The position numbers and the translations under genes are program-made. Below are positions 18,870-28,900 of a stretch of 64,000 nucleotides of DNA, in pieces. Source of the stretch: Mycobacterium shigaense (GTDB lineage: Bacteria > Actinomycetota > Actinomycetes > Mycobacteriales > Mycobacteriaceae); assembly GCF_002356315.1 (NCBI RefSeq), contig NZ_AP018164.1:2046001-2110000 (forward strand). The letters are read 5' to 3'. Positions within the stretch are counted from its first letter, which is position 1; each line of letters begins with the position of its first letter. Under the pieces are notes generated by a model. That model was given only the letters and a program-made list of their open reading frames with translations. It had not been told where the DNA came from and ran no database searches.

Positions 18870-19832
18870 CTAGACAGCGCGCAGGCGACGGACGCGGTCG
18901 GCGAAGACACGCCGCGACACCGGGGCGTTCGGGGCAAAGACGTCGAAGACGTGTGGACAACCCGGGTGCACATGCACCTCGGTCGACACACCGGCGCGAG
19001 CCAGGCGACGGGCGTAAGCGACGTCCTCGTCGCGGAAGATGTCGAGATCACCCACGTCGATGTAGGCGGGGGGTAGCTGTGCGAGATCGTTCGCACGCGC
19101 CGGAGCGGCATAGGCGTGCACAGCCTCGCCGTCGGCGTGCTGGCCCAGCAAGGCCTGCCACCCGGTGATGTTGTCCTCGTAGCTCCAGATCGCCGTCTGC
19201 GCCAATTCCGGGTCCGGCAGCGTGGTCCGGTCGTCGAGCATCGGGTAGATCAACAACTGCAGCGCGATCGGGGGCCCGCCGCGGTCACGCGCGATCAAGC
19301 ACACCGCGGCACTGAGCCCGCCCCCGGCGCTGTCTCCCATCACAGCCACCCGGGCCGGATCGACACCGAGTTCGTCGGCGTGCGCTGCCAGCCAACGAAG
19401 CGCCGCATAGCAGTCCTCGACCGGAACCGGGTGCGGATATTCCGGCGCGATCCGGTAGTCGACCAGCAGCATGGGCACGTCGGACTCCGCGACGTAGCGC
19501 GCCGCCAACCAGTCGTAGAGGCCGCCGAATTCGCCCAATCCGACGATCATTCCGCCGCCGTGCAGGTACAGCACCGCGCCGCCGGGGAGCGCTGGTTGGG
19601 TCCCGTGGAACCAGCTCAACGACAGCGCGGCGCCGTCGTCGGTGTCGAGCGTGTATCGGCGTACCGCCACCCCGGCGACGGCCGGCAGGGTCGGCACGAA
19701 CTCGGCGAATACCCGGCGGGTGATTTCGCGTCGTCCCGTCACATCTCCGGCCGGTGGCGGTTGCGAACCGGCCAGCAGGGCCGGCTGCGCGGTGATTGCG
19801 GCGAGTACCTCTGGGTCGATCTGTAGGGCCAC
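18870..19832 (-). CDS. Alpha/beta-hydrolase, HSL-family esterase
   Basis: A 320-residue esterase with oxyanion motif HGGGM, the nucleophile elbow GDSAGGG, the acid region GDLDIFRDE and the catalytic histidine in HPGCPHVFD. VDYRIAPEYPHP is characteristic. It is related to the 11930-12871 esterase but distinct: the oxyanion block has Met where that gene has Phe. GTG at 19832 is the most likely start because further extension is low-complexity. It and the divergent cyclase interrupt the otherwise continuous Rv2569c-Rv2566 type gene set, so this segment is probably an insertion or rearrangement. Confidence 0.85.
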   Translation of the reverse strand: MALQIDPEVLAAITAQPALLAGSQPPPAGDVTGRREITRRVFAEFVPTLPAVAGVAVRRYTLDTDDGAALSLSWFHGTQPALPGGAVLYLHGGGMIVGLGEFGGLYDWLAARYVAESDVPMLLVDYRIAPEYPHPVPVEDCYAALRWLAAHADELGVDPARVAVMGDSAGGGLSAAVCLIARDRGGPPIALQLLIYPMLDDRTTLPDPELAQTAIWSYEDNITGWQALLGQHADGEAVHAYAAPARANDLAQLPPAYIDVGDLDIFRDEDVAYARRLARAGVSTEVHVHPGCPHVFDVFAPNAPVSRRVFADRVRRLRAV

Positions 19833-19979
19833 TGCGTCGACTCGCTCTCCGTTGCGCTTCTCCCGAAGTGGCGGCCGCATCGGTGCTGCGCGAATGGCTG
19901 GGCTGAGGCGCCAACTCGCAGCGTTCGACTTTCCCAACACGTCCTCAGAACGCGGCCGGCAAATTAGGCTGACGCCATC

Positions 19980-21584
19980 ATGCGGCCCACGAAGACGTCG
20001 GCGCAACGCTTGGGTCGGGCGCTGGATGCGGTGAGCGGCCACGGCGGCCGGTCGCCGGAGACCCCCGCCTACGGCTCCTGGTTGCTCGGGCACGTCTCGG
20101 ACAGTCAGCTGCATCGTCGCCGACGCATCCAAATCATCCTGGCCCTGCTCATCGTGGCGGCGAACCTGATCGGAGTCGGTGTAGCCGCGCTCTTGGTAAC
20201 CGTCGGCGTCCGCACCCCAAGCGTGTTCGACGACGCACCGTCATGGATCACGTTCGTTGCCGTGCCGACCTACTGCGTGCTGGCGATTGTCTTGGGCACT
20301 TACTGGATTACCCGCCGGAGCGTGCTCGCGCTGCAGTGGGCCATCGAGGAGGGCGAACCCAGTTCCGCCGATCAGCGCAACATCTTCCTGGCTCCATCGC
20401 GGGTGGCGATCGCCCACCTGCTGCTCTGGGGAGTCGGGGCGGCGTTGTGCACGACCCTCTACGGCCTGGTCAACCGCTTGTTCATGCCACGATTCCTCTT
20501 TTCGGTGAGCGCTTCCGGCGTCTTGGTGGCCACCAGTTGCTTCTTGATCACGGAAATCGCGCTGCGGCCCCTGGCTGCGCAGGCGCTGGCGGCGGGTCGG
20601 CCGCCTCGGCGGATAGCCGCGGGCATCATGGGCCGGATCATCATGGTGTGGCTGCTGGGCTCGGGCGTGCCCGTCGTCGGCATCGTTTTCATGACGATCG
20701 TGCAGATGTCGATGCGGAATCTCACCGAGACCCAGTTCGAGGTCAGAGTGCTGATCGTGGCGGTGGCAACACTGGTCTTCGGTTTCATCCTGATGTGGAT
20801 CCTGGCCTGGACGACCGCAAACCCGGTGCGGGTGGTGCGCGCGGCGCTGGAGCGCGTGGAGCGTGGCAATCTGCGTGGCGACCTGGTGGTGTTCGACGGG
20901 ACCGAACTCGGCGAACTGCAACGTGGTTTCAACACGATGGTCGCCGGTCTGCGTGAGCGCGAACGCGTGCGCGACCTGTTCGGGCGCCACGTCGGGCGCG
21001 AAGTCGCCGCGGCCGCCGAACGTGAGCGACCGCAGCTAGGCGGAGAAGAACGTCACGTCGCCGTGGTGTTCGTCGACATCATCGGGTCGACGAGGTTGGT
21101 GACCAGCCAACGGCCGGCGGACGTGGTGGCACTGCTCAACCGGTTCTTCTCCATCGTCGTCGAGGAAGTGGACCGCCATCGCGGGTTGGTGAACAAGTTC
21201 GAAGGCGACGCCTCGCTGGCCATCTTCGGGGCTCCGAACCGCTTGGACTCGCCCGAGGACGATGCCCTTGCCGCCGCGCGGACCATTGCCGGCCGGCTGG
21301 CCGCAGAACTTCCCGCGTGTCGGGCGGGCATCGGTGTGGCGGCCGGCCAGGTGATCGCCGGCAATGTCGGTGCAAGAGAACGGTTTGAGTACACTGTGAT
21401 CGGCGAGCCGGTCAACCAGGCGGCCCGGTTGTGCGAACTGGCGAAAAACCATCCGCGCCGATTGCTCGCGGCGTCGGGCGCGGTGAGCGCGGCGAGCGAA
21501 ACCGAGTGTGCTCGTTGGGCTTTGGGGGAGACGGTGACACTTCGCGGATACGACCGGCCTATCCGGCTGGCCGCGCCCCGGTGA
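19980..21584 (+). CDS. Membrane-bound class III adenylate/guanylate cyclase with HAMP domain
   Basis: A 534-residue protein like the Rv1318c-Rv1320c group. About six transmembrane helices span residues 45-285 (including IQIILALLIVAANLIGVGVA and FVAVPTYCVLAIVLG). A HAMP linker follows (TTANPVRVVRAALERVERG, about residues 280-335) and then the cyclase domain. Metal-binding aspartates are in FVDIIGSTR and FEGDASLAIFG. NKFEGD supplies the purine-selecting lysine, consistent with ATP, and NQAARL gives the transition-state residues. It should make cAMP on the cytoplasmic face under control of a membrane signal. The ATG is at 19980; the divergent esterase starts 147 bp away. Confidence 0.9.
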   Translation: MRPTKTSAQRLGRALDAVSGHGGRSPETPAYGSWLLGHVSDSQLHRRRRIQIILALLIVAANLIGVGVAALLVTVGVRTPSVFDDAPSWITFVAVPTYCVLAIVLGTYWITRRSVLALQWAIEEGEPSSADQRNIFLAPSRVAIAHLLLWGVGAALCTTLYGLVNRLFMPRFLFSVSASGVLVATSCFLITEIALRPLAAQALAAGRPPRRIAAGIMGRIIMVWLLGSGVPVVGIVFMTIVQMSMRNLTETQFEVRVLIVAVATLVFGFILMWILAWTTANPVRVVRAALERVERGNLRGDLVVFDGTELGELQRGFNTMVAGLRERERVRDLFGRHVGREVAAAAERERPQLGGEERHVAVVFVDIIGSTRLVTSQRPADVVALLNRFFSIVVEEVDRHRGLVNKFEGDASLAIFGAPNRLDSPEDDALAAARTIAGRLAAELPACRAGIGVAAGQVIAGNVGARERFEYTVIGEPVNQAARLCELAKNHPRRLLAASGAVSAASETECARWALGETVTLRGYDRPIRLAAPR

Positions 21585-21599
21585 GATCCCTTCGAGGGT

Positions 21600-21803
21600 T
21601 CCCCGGGTCCGGGAGCGCATTGCTTCGCCGACCGGTTCGATGCACGCGTCGACCAGGGCGAAGAGCAGGGCCGCGACGACGATGGTCTCGAGCCGCTGCG
21701 GAGAGACGTTGCCGCTCACGAAGGACAGCCAGCGGATGAGCACCAAGGTGTTCTCCGGCATCTCCGGGTGGGCGAGCGCGCGCAGCGCATCGTTGGCGGT
21801 CAT
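21600..21803 (-). pseudogene. Truncated DUF2127-like membrane protein gene
   Basis: ATG at 21803 overlaps the methyltransferase stop (ATGA). It reads MTANDALRALAHPEMPENTL then a hydrophobic helix (ETIVVAALLFALVDACIE), resembling part of DUF2127 predicted membrane proteins. After about 60 codons the reading frame runs into sequence antisense to the cyclase C-terminus with no membrane character, so the rest of the gene is missing. The break lies within about 50 bp of the cyclase stop (21584), marking a deletion or recombination junction. The DUF2127 assignment is tentative. Confidence 0.5.
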
Positions 21804-22597
21804 GATCGACCGCGCGAAAACAGTACTGCGGTCGACGCGGCGCCGAATCGCGATGGGGGCCGCATGAACTCGATGCGCATCTGTGGGTCGGCAGCTTTGC
21901 CGAGGGCAACGAATGCAGAGCGACTGTAGGACCGCAGCACGCTGATGGACCCGTCGTGCATCCAGGGGCCCGCTGACGGCAACGACATCCGAACCGCCAT
22001 CGGCCCCATCAACAGGATGTTCAGGATCAGTCCGAGCGGGGACCGACGTCCGATGTCGATGACGAGAAATCGCTTGCCGACTCGAGTGGCCTCGGCGATC
22101 GCCCTGCAAGCGGCGCTCGGCGGCAGGTGATGAAAGGCCAGCGCGAAGATGACCAGGTCGTAGCTGTCATCCTCGGCGGCGATCGCGGTGGCGTCGACCA
22201 CCTGGGTGCGCACTCGCGGATGGGCGCCTAACGCGCCGGCAGAGATCTTCGCCACCGAGGTCGGGTCGACATCGCTGATCGTTACCGTCGCCGTGGGATG
22301 CAGGTCCAAGATCTTCGCGGCCAACTGGCCGTGCCCGGCACCGATCTCCAGGATGCGCGGGTGGGCAATGTCGGCGACGGCGCGCAGCGCGATGCGGGCA
22401 TTCTTCTCGTGCAGGCCGACGCAGGTGCCCATCCGGTCGAGGGCCGAGATCACGCTTTGCTTGACCTCGTCCGCCACATCGTCGCGGTCGGTGTACTCCA
22501 GTGCCTCGGTCTGCAGCAGTCGATCCAGCCACGAGGCGCCGGGGCCGCCCCGGGGCATCGTGGCGATGGTCTCGTTCAGTGCAAGCGCTTCGTTCAT
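21800..22597 (-). CDS. Class I SAM-dependent methyltransferase
   Basis: A 265-residue methyltransferase. Motif I is ILEIGAGHGQLAAKI (about residues 86-100), the acidic motif II is TISDVDPTSV, and YDLVIFALAFHHLPP resembles motif IV of UbiE-like enzymes acting on small molecules. Substrate is unknown. I chose the ATG at 22597, 6 bases after AGGAG; a GTG three bases upstream is too close. It is divergent from a TetR regulator across a region with two TetR-type operators, so it is probably that regulator's target. It couples by ATGA to the truncated membrane-protein gene. Confidence 0.85.
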   Translation of the reverse strand: MNEALALNETIATMPRGGPGASWLDRLLQTEALEYTDRDDVADEVKQSVISALDRMGTCVGLHEKNARIALRAVADIAHPRILEIGAGHGQLAAKILDLHPTATVTISDVDPTSVAKISAGALGAHPRVRTQVVDATAIAAEDDSYDLVIFALAFHHLPPSAACRAIAEATRVGKRFLVIDIGRRSPLGLILNILLMGPMAVRMSLPSAGPWMHDGSISVLRSYSRSAFVALGKAADPQMRIEFMRPPSRFGAASTAVLFSRGRS

Positions 22598-22641
22598 CAC
22601 AGGCTCCTCATGTGTTGTCGCGGATATCCGGACTCTAACAG

Positions 22642-22675
22642 ACGAACTAGTTCGTTTGCAAACGGTCTAGTTCGT
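22642..22675. promoter_or_regulatory. Tandem TetR-type operators
   Basis: A perfect 14-bp palindrome ACGAACTAGTTCGT (22642-22655) is followed by an imperfect copy ACGGTCTAGTTCGT (22662-22675). Their centres are exactly 20 bp apart, about two helical turns. The pair lies between the divergent methyltransferase and TetR starts and ends 17 bp before the TetR ATG, as expected for an auto-regulating repressor binding as two dimers. Confidence 0.78.
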
Positions 22676-22692
22676 TTGGGTACGCTGGCCCG

Positions 22693-23262
22693 ATGCGAAG
22701 CACCACAGAGCTGCGCGACGAGATCCTCGCGGCCGCCCGGGCCGAGTTCGCCCAACACGGCCTGGCCGGCGCCAGGATCGATCGCATCGCGCGTGCCGCC
22801 CAAGCCAGCAAAGAACGCCTCTATGCGCACTTCGGTGACAAAGAGACGCTGTTTCGCGAGGTGGTGGACGCCGACATGGCCGGGTTCTTCGGTGCGGTGC
22901 CGCCGCGGCCCGACGCCGTCCCCGAGTTCGTCGGCGATATCTACGACCTGGCCCGTCGCCGGCCCGAGCACGTGCGCATGGTCGACTGGGCGCGCCTGGA
23001 GGGCGTCAGCCTGGAGGAGCCCCGAGTCGGCGATCAGCCCGTTCTCGCCCGGGCCATCGCCGCGGTCGAAGAAGCACAACTCAACGGTCACGTGGACCCG
23101 GCCTGGCGACCGTTCGACCTAGTGGTGCTGCTTTTCGGGATCGGTCTGGCCTGGGCTCACTCGCCTGTTCCCGACGCCACCACCGACGATCCCACGCTGG
23201 TCGCCCAGCGCCGCGCCGCCGCCGTGGAAGCCGCCGCCCGCATCGTTGCCGTGCCGCGGTGA
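22693..23262 (+). CDS. TetR-family transcriptional regulator
   Basis: A 189-residue regulator. The N-terminal helix-turn-helix (AAARAEFAQHGLAGARIDRIARAA, then SKERLYAHFGDKETLF, about residues 10-50) is typical TetR. The C-terminal ligand domain matches the TetR_C group with DWARLEG and LLFGIGLAWAH. It probably represses itself and the divergent methyltransferase operon through the two palindromes in front of it. The ligand is unknown. It is part of the accessory block that splits the transglutaminase/ATP-grasp gene set. Confidence 0.9.
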   Translation: MRSTTELRDEILAAARAEFAQHGLAGARIDRIARAAQASKERLYAHFGDKETLFREVVDADMAGFFGAVPPRPDAVPEFVGDIYDLARRRPEHVRMVDWARLEGVSLEEPRVGDQPVLARAIAAVEEAQLNGHVDPAWRPFDLVVLLFGIGLAWAHSPVPDATTDDPTLVAQRRAAAVEAAARIVAVPR

Positions 23263-23303
23263 CACGCGGCTGAGCCGGTCGGGTGCCGGCCGGACGGGCG
23301 CGA

Positions 23304-25970
23304 CTAGGCGGGCATCACGCGGCGTTCCTTCGGGCCCCACAGCGGCTGCATGCCGCCCGGCAGCGCCAGTTGCGTCTCGCTGATCACTTCGGACAGGTCG
23401 CGCAGCTCGGAGTGAATCGCGTCGAGCAACTCAGCGAGCTCGGCGCGGCGCCCGTCGGCGTCGACGAGTTCCAGCTCGGCGGGGTGCGACCGGCGCAGCC
23501 GCGTGCTGATCTCGTCGACCAGCCGCTCGGGGCGGGACGACCCCGACGAGCTGGGCAGCTCTTTGAGGTCGGCCCGCAACCGTTCCAGCTGATAGAGCAA
23601 CGACCTCGGGTTGTTCGCGTCGAACAGCATCAGCTCGGCCACCGCGGCCACGCTGACCTGACCGACGGTGCGGCGCCGGTAGATCACCGACGATTCGCAC
23701 GCCACCAGGGTCGACTCGATGACGGTCTGCTCCGCGACGGGGCTGCGGGCCGTGGTCAGCGTGGCTTCCAGCAGCGCGGTCAGCCACAGGCCGCGCTCGA
23801 TGCGTTTGCCGATGTCCATCATCGCCCAGCCCACGTCGCGCACCATCGACTCGCTGGCCACCCCGGCCAGCGTCAGCATGCCGGCCAGGGTCCGCGCATG
23901 CGCGGACGCGAGCAGGGTGTCGGCCTCGGCCAGCGACTGCGGCGGCTCGGGCGGGTGCGCCAGCGCCCGCTCAACGCCGGCGAGCACCATCCATGTGTCG
24001 TTGGACAGCTGGTCGCGGACGGCCCGGGCGGCCAGCCCCAACCCCTCCACCGAGTGCACCAGCGATCCGGGCAGGCTCGGGTCGTGAGTCAGCGACCACA
24101 AGGTCGAGGGGACGATCGCGATCATCTCGGCGTGGTCGTTGTTCGTGCCGGTGTCGGCCCCGGTGATGCGGCCCAGCCCGGCCATCAGCACCGGAACGCA
24201 TTCGCTTTCCTCGCTGGTCTGCTGGTGGCGGTACACGTGGAAGCGATCGCGGGCGACGATCAGCAACCTGGCGGTGCCCTCGGCGCGCTCGCCGTAGCGT
24301 CCCATCCAGAACAGATCCGACAACACGCGGGGCGAGCTGACCCCGTAGGTGCCCGCGGCGGTCTTCACCGGCTGCGGAGCCGACGGCAGGGTGATGATCT
24401 CGGCGCGGGCGCGCTCGGTCGGGCGCACCCAGACATCTTTTGCCGCAACGGTTTGCATCGAGTACGCGGCGGTCCCGGGGGCCAGCACATACCCGACGCC
24501 GCCGATCATCGGCGCGTAGCCGCCGCGTTGTGCGACCGTGAACAGCCGCATGCCGACGCCGGCCGAGGACAGCACGCCGGCGTGGTCGGTCGGTGCCGAG
24601 GAGAACTGCGGCAGCTCCTGGCCGGCCCACTGCCACGGCGTCTGCTCGATCCGCGCGGCCAGGTCGGCCAGCTGGGCGGGCGAAAGTGACGGCCCCACAT
24701 GGCTTTCCGAGCTGACCGTGGATTTGACCAACAGCGACGACAGGTGCGTCAGCAGGTGGGAGCGTTCACTGGCGATGCCGCCCCAGTACACCGGCGCGGT
24801 ACGCAGCAGCGGGGCTTCGCCGAGCAGGCGCTCGCACAGCTTGGGCAGGAAGCGCAGCAGCCCAGGGCTTTCCAGGATCCCGCTGCCCAAGGTGTTGACC
24901 ACGGTGACAGTCCCGCGGCGTTGTGCCTCCACCAAACCGACCACGCCGAGTCGGGAGTCGGCGCGCAGATCCAGCGGGTCGGTGTAAAGGGCGTCGACGC
25001 GGCGAAGCACCACGTCCACGCGCTTGAGGGTGCCCAGCGAGCGCATCCACAGCATCCCGTCGCGCACCACCAGATCCGCGCTCTCCACCAGGGGAAAGCC
25101 GAGCAGCGTCGTAAGATACGCCTGATCGAAGGCCGTCTCGGAGTAAATGCCCGGGCTGAGCACCACCACCACGGGATCCTGGGCGACGTCGGGGGCGGCG
25201 TCGATCAGGGCCAGCCGCAGTGCCTGGGCGAACGGGGTCGTCGGTCGCGGCGCGATTCGCTCGTAGAGATCCGGAATGGCGTGCGCGACGACGCGCCGGT
25301 CGGCCAGTGCATAACCGGCGCCCGAGGGCGCCTGGGTCCAGTCGGCGTTGACCTGAAAGCTGGTGTCGGGCAACCGGCTGACGTCGCAGCCGTGCATGAA
25401 GAGTTGGTGATGCCCGGGCACTTCGATGCCGGCGGCCGCCCGCACATACCCGGGATGGGCGAACACCAGCTCCGGCGGCAGCACGCCGTCGGTCAACAGG
25501 GCGCGTGGCCCGTACAGGTCGGCCAGCACCGCGTCGAGCAGCCGTGACCGCTGCACCAGCCCCGCCTCCAGCGCCTCCCAATCCGTCGCGGACAGCACGA
25601 TCGGCAGCCCGTCCAGGCTCCACGGCCTGGGCTCCAGACCGTGGACGTGCCCGTCGCGGTGGGCATCGACCTCGGTATAGGTGATGCCGTCGTTGTCGAT
25701 CAGGCTGCGCATCACCGAACGCAGCTGATCCAGGCCGGCGCGGCCGCGCTCGGCGACGGCGTCGGCCAGCTCGGTCCAGGCCGGCCGAACCTCGCCCTCG
25801 CTGTCGAGGAACTCGTCGTAACCGATCCCGGGACCCTGCTCGCCGGTGGGACGCAGGTCGAACAAGGCTTGCTGGGAGCGCGTGGACCGGTAGCCGGCCA
25901 GCAACCGGTCGGCGTCGTACCGGTCGTCGCCGCCGGCGACGGCCGAGGAACCAACCGGGTCGAGTGCCAT
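23304..25970 (-). CDS. Circularly permuted ATP-grasp plus alpha-E domain protein (Rv2567-like)
   Basis: Fusion of about 888 residues. The N-terminal half is a circularly permuted ATP-grasp domain (FVDxE-like start, VNADWTQAPSGAGYALADRR, DPVVVVLSPG, VDVVLRRVDALYTDPLDLR, GSGILESPGLLRFLP). The C-terminal part is an alpha-E helical domain (LSDLFWMGRYGERAEGTARL, VGWAMMDIGKRIERGLWL). ATP-grasp enzymes ligate carboxylates to amines, so with the two transglutaminases a peptide-forming and cleaving system is likely, but the product is unknown. Start is ATG at 25970. An ATG at 25997 overlapping the upstream stop (TAATG) would add nine residues and allows coupling. Confidence 0.86.
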   Translation of the reverse strand: MALDPVGSSAVAGGDDRYDADRLLAGYRSTRSQQALFDLRPTGEQGPGIGYDEFLDSEGEVRPAWTELADAVAERGRAGLDQLRSVMRSLIDNDGITYTEVDAHRDGHVHGLEPRPWSLDGLPIVLSATDWEALEAGLVQRSRLLDAVLADLYGPRALLTDGVLPPELVFAHPGYVRAAAGIEVPGHHQLFMHGCDVSRLPDTSFQVNADWTQAPSGAGYALADRRVVAHAIPDLYERIAPRPTTPFAQALRLALIDAAPDVAQDPVVVVLSPGIYSETAFDQAYLTTLLGFPLVESADLVVRDGMLWMRSLGTLKRVDVVLRRVDALYTDPLDLRADSRLGVVGLVEAQRRGTVTVVNTLGSGILESPGLLRFLPKLCERLLGEAPLLRTAPVYWGGIASERSHLLTHLSSLLVKSTVSSESHVGPSLSPAQLADLAARIEQTPWQWAGQELPQFSSAPTDHAGVLSSAGVGMRLFTVAQRGGYAPMIGGVGYVLAPGTAAYSMQTVAAKDVWVRPTERARAEIITLPSAPQPVKTAAGTYGVSSPRVLSDLFWMGRYGERAEGTARLLIVARDRFHVYRHQQTSEESECVPVLMAGLGRITGADTGTNNDHAEMIAIVPSTLWSLTHDPSLPGSLVHSVEGLGLAARAVRDQLSNDTWMVLAGVERALAHPPEPPQSLAEADTLLASAHARTLAGMLTLAGVASESMVRDVGWAMMDIGKRIERGLWLTALLEATLTTARSPVAEQTVIESTLVACESSVIYRRRTVGQVSVAAVAELMLFDANNPRSLLYQLERLRADLKELPSSSGSSRPERLVDEISTRLRRSHPAELELVDADGRRAELAELLDAIHSELRDLSEVISETQLALPGGMQPLWGPKERRVMPA

Positions 25971-25996
25971 TGCGATACCAGTCCTCAAGGACGCCA

Positions 25997-28900
25997 TTAC
26001 TGCTGCACGGTACGCACGCGCCGCAAATCGAGGATGCCGGGCGCGCCGATGTCGGTGAAGATCCTGGCCTGCTTTTCGCGGATGGCGGATAAATCGAGCT
26101 TGCCCGGGGTGAAGCCGGTGGCCTCGAAGCGGCGGGCGCGCCGCGATTCGGCCGCAACGGCGTTGACGGGCGGCTCGTCGTAGGCCATGCCGCCCGGGTG
26201 CGAGACGTGGTAGGTGCAGCCGCCGCGCGATGTCCCGGTGGTGAGGTCGATCAGCTCGATCCGCAGCGGGACGTCGACGGTGATGCTCGGGTGCAGCGCG
26301 CTGGGCGGCTGCCACGCCTTGTAACGCACGCCGCCCACGTGGATGTCGGGATTGTCGGTGGCCAACAACGGTACCGGGTAGCCGTTGACCGTCACCACGT
26401 AGCGGTGCCGGTCGGCGCCGATGATGCGGATCTGGATGCGCTCCACCGACGAGTCGACGTAGCGCGCGGTGCCGGTCGCGGTGGCCTCCTCGCCGAGGGT
26501 GTTCCACGGTTCGATGGCCCCGCGCAGCTCGATCTCCACGCCGTCGAACACGGCGGTGCCGATGCGGGGGAAGCGGAATTCGGTGAACGGGTCCAGCCAG
26601 CTGGTCTCGAAGGCGATGCCGTGCGCGCGCAGGTCGGAGGCGACGTCGGCGATGTCATGAATCAGGAAGTGCGGCAACAGGTATCGCCCGTGCAGGTTGG
26701 CGCCGTGGCGAATCAGCGGGGCGCGCAGCGGTTCGTCCCAGAACCACGCCACCAGGGAGCGCACCAGCAGCGACTGCACCATGGCCATGCGCAGGTGTGG
26801 CGGCATCTCGAACCCGCGCAGCTCCAGCAGCCCGAGCCGGCCGCGCGGACTGTCGGGGCTGTAGAGCTTGTCGATGCAGAACTCGGCGCGATGGGTATTG
26901 CCGGTGATGTCGGTGAGTAGGTGCCGCAACGCGCGGTCCGTCACCCAGGGCTGCGCGCCCCCGGAAGATGAAGTCAGACGGGCAATTTCGGCGAACGCGA
27001 TTTCGAGCTCGTAGAGCGCCTCGGCCTGTCCCTCGTCGACCCGCGGTGCCTGCGAGGTGGTGCCGACGAATCTCCCGGCGAACAGGTAGGACAGCGACGG
27101 GTGCCGCTGCCAGTAGGTCAGCAGCGAGACCAGCAGATCCGGTCGGCGCAGCAGCGGCGAGTCGGCGGGCGACGCGCCGCCCAGCGTGATGTGGTTGCCG
27201 CCGCCGGTGCCGCCGTGGGTGCCGTCGACGTCGAACGACTCCGTCGACAGGCGCGCCAGCCGAGCCTGCTCGTACAGCGTTTCCAGCAGCTCCCGCTGCT
27301 CAGCGAAGCTGGCCGCGGGCGCGATGTTGACCTCGATGACGCCCGGGTCGGGCGTGATCGTCGTCGACTTCAGCCGCGGGTCCGGCGGCGGCCCGTAGCC
27401 CTCGATCACCACGGCGCAGTTGGCCTTTGCCGCGGCGGCCTCCGTGCGGGCGACGAGGTCGACGAAGTGCTCCAGCGCCTCGGTGGGTGGCAGGAACACG
27501 TAGAGCAATCCGTCGCGGACCTCGGCGACCAGCGCGGTCGGCGGGGCGGATGCGTCGTCCTCGACCACCGCGTCGGCGTCGTCAAGCCCAGCGGGCAGGG
27601 CGCCGGTCACCGTCGTCGGGTCCACCTCGAACGACGGCCGCGGCCCTCGCCAGCTGATCGCGTTCAGCGGCAACCGCAGGCCCGCCGGCGAATCGCCCTC
27701 GACCAACACGATGCGGCCGCGACGCAGCCGCCAGTCCGCACTGGCCCAGCCCGAGTCGTCGTCGCGCCGGTGCAGCGGCAGCACGAATGCCGCAGGGCTG
27801 GAGGCGGATTCGTCGAGGCGGGCCAGCAGCGCGTCGCGCCCCGCCGGCGTGTCCAGCCCGGTTTCGGGGCCCAGGTCGTCGCCGGGGTCCAGCGGACTGC
27901 CCTGGGGCAGGCGGGCTTTGGCGGCCAGCCGGGCCAGCGGGTCTTCGTAGGCGGGCCGCACCTGGGACAGCGGCAGCCCCAGCTGCTCGGCGATTACGGC
28001 CAGCAGCTTGTAGGCGGCCTCATCGTCGGCGGCCGGGCGCTCCGCTGCTTCGGTGGAGCCGCTCTTCCACGGGTCGGCCAACAGCGCGTCGTCGGTCCAC
28101 AACGCTTGCCCGTCGGCGCGCCAATAGAGCGCAATCTGCCAGCGCGGCAACGGTTCTCCCGGATACCAACGGCCCTGCCCGCGGTGGAGCAGCCCCTGCG
28201 GTGCCCACACCGATTTGAGGCGGGCGGCCAGGTCGGAAGCGCGCTGGCGCTTGTGCGGTCCGTCGGCGGCGGTGGTCCATTCCTCGTCGACCTGGTTGTC
28301 CACCGACACGAATGTCGGCTCGCCGCCGACGGTGAGCCGGACGTCACCGGCGCGCAACCGCTCGTCGACCCCGTCGCCGACCGCGCAGATCGTCCGCCAC
28401 GCCTCGTCGGTGTAGGGCAGCGTGACGCGCGGGTCCTCGTGGACGCGGGTGACGGTGTTGGAGAACTCCAACGTCGTGACGCACACGCCGGTGCTGCCGC
28501 TGATGGGCGCGGCGCTGGCGGGGTGCGGGGTGGCAGCCAGGGGGATGTGTCCCTCGCCGGCGAACAGCCCCGACGTCGGGTCCATGCCGATCCAGCCCGC
28601 GCCGGGGATGTACACCTCGGTCCACGCGTGCAGATCGGTGAAGTCGGCCGTCGGCCCCGACGGCCCGTCGAGGGCCTCCACATCGGAGGCCAGCTGCACC
28701 AGATACCCCGAGACGAACCGGGCGGCTAGGCCGAACTGGCGCAGGATCGACACCAGTAGCCACGCCGAATCGCGGCAGGAACCGACGCCGGTGCGCAGCG
28801 TGAAGTCCGGTGACTGGACGCCGGGTTCCATCCGCAGGCTGTAGGCGACGTCGGCGTTGACGGCCTGGTTCAGCGCGACGAGGAAGTCGATGGTCCGCGT

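Noticed and set aside
27101..28729. 542-codon plus-strand frame opposite the DUF2126 gene
   Set aside because: Low-complexity composition, no start signal or motif, and complete overlap with a conserved family gene.
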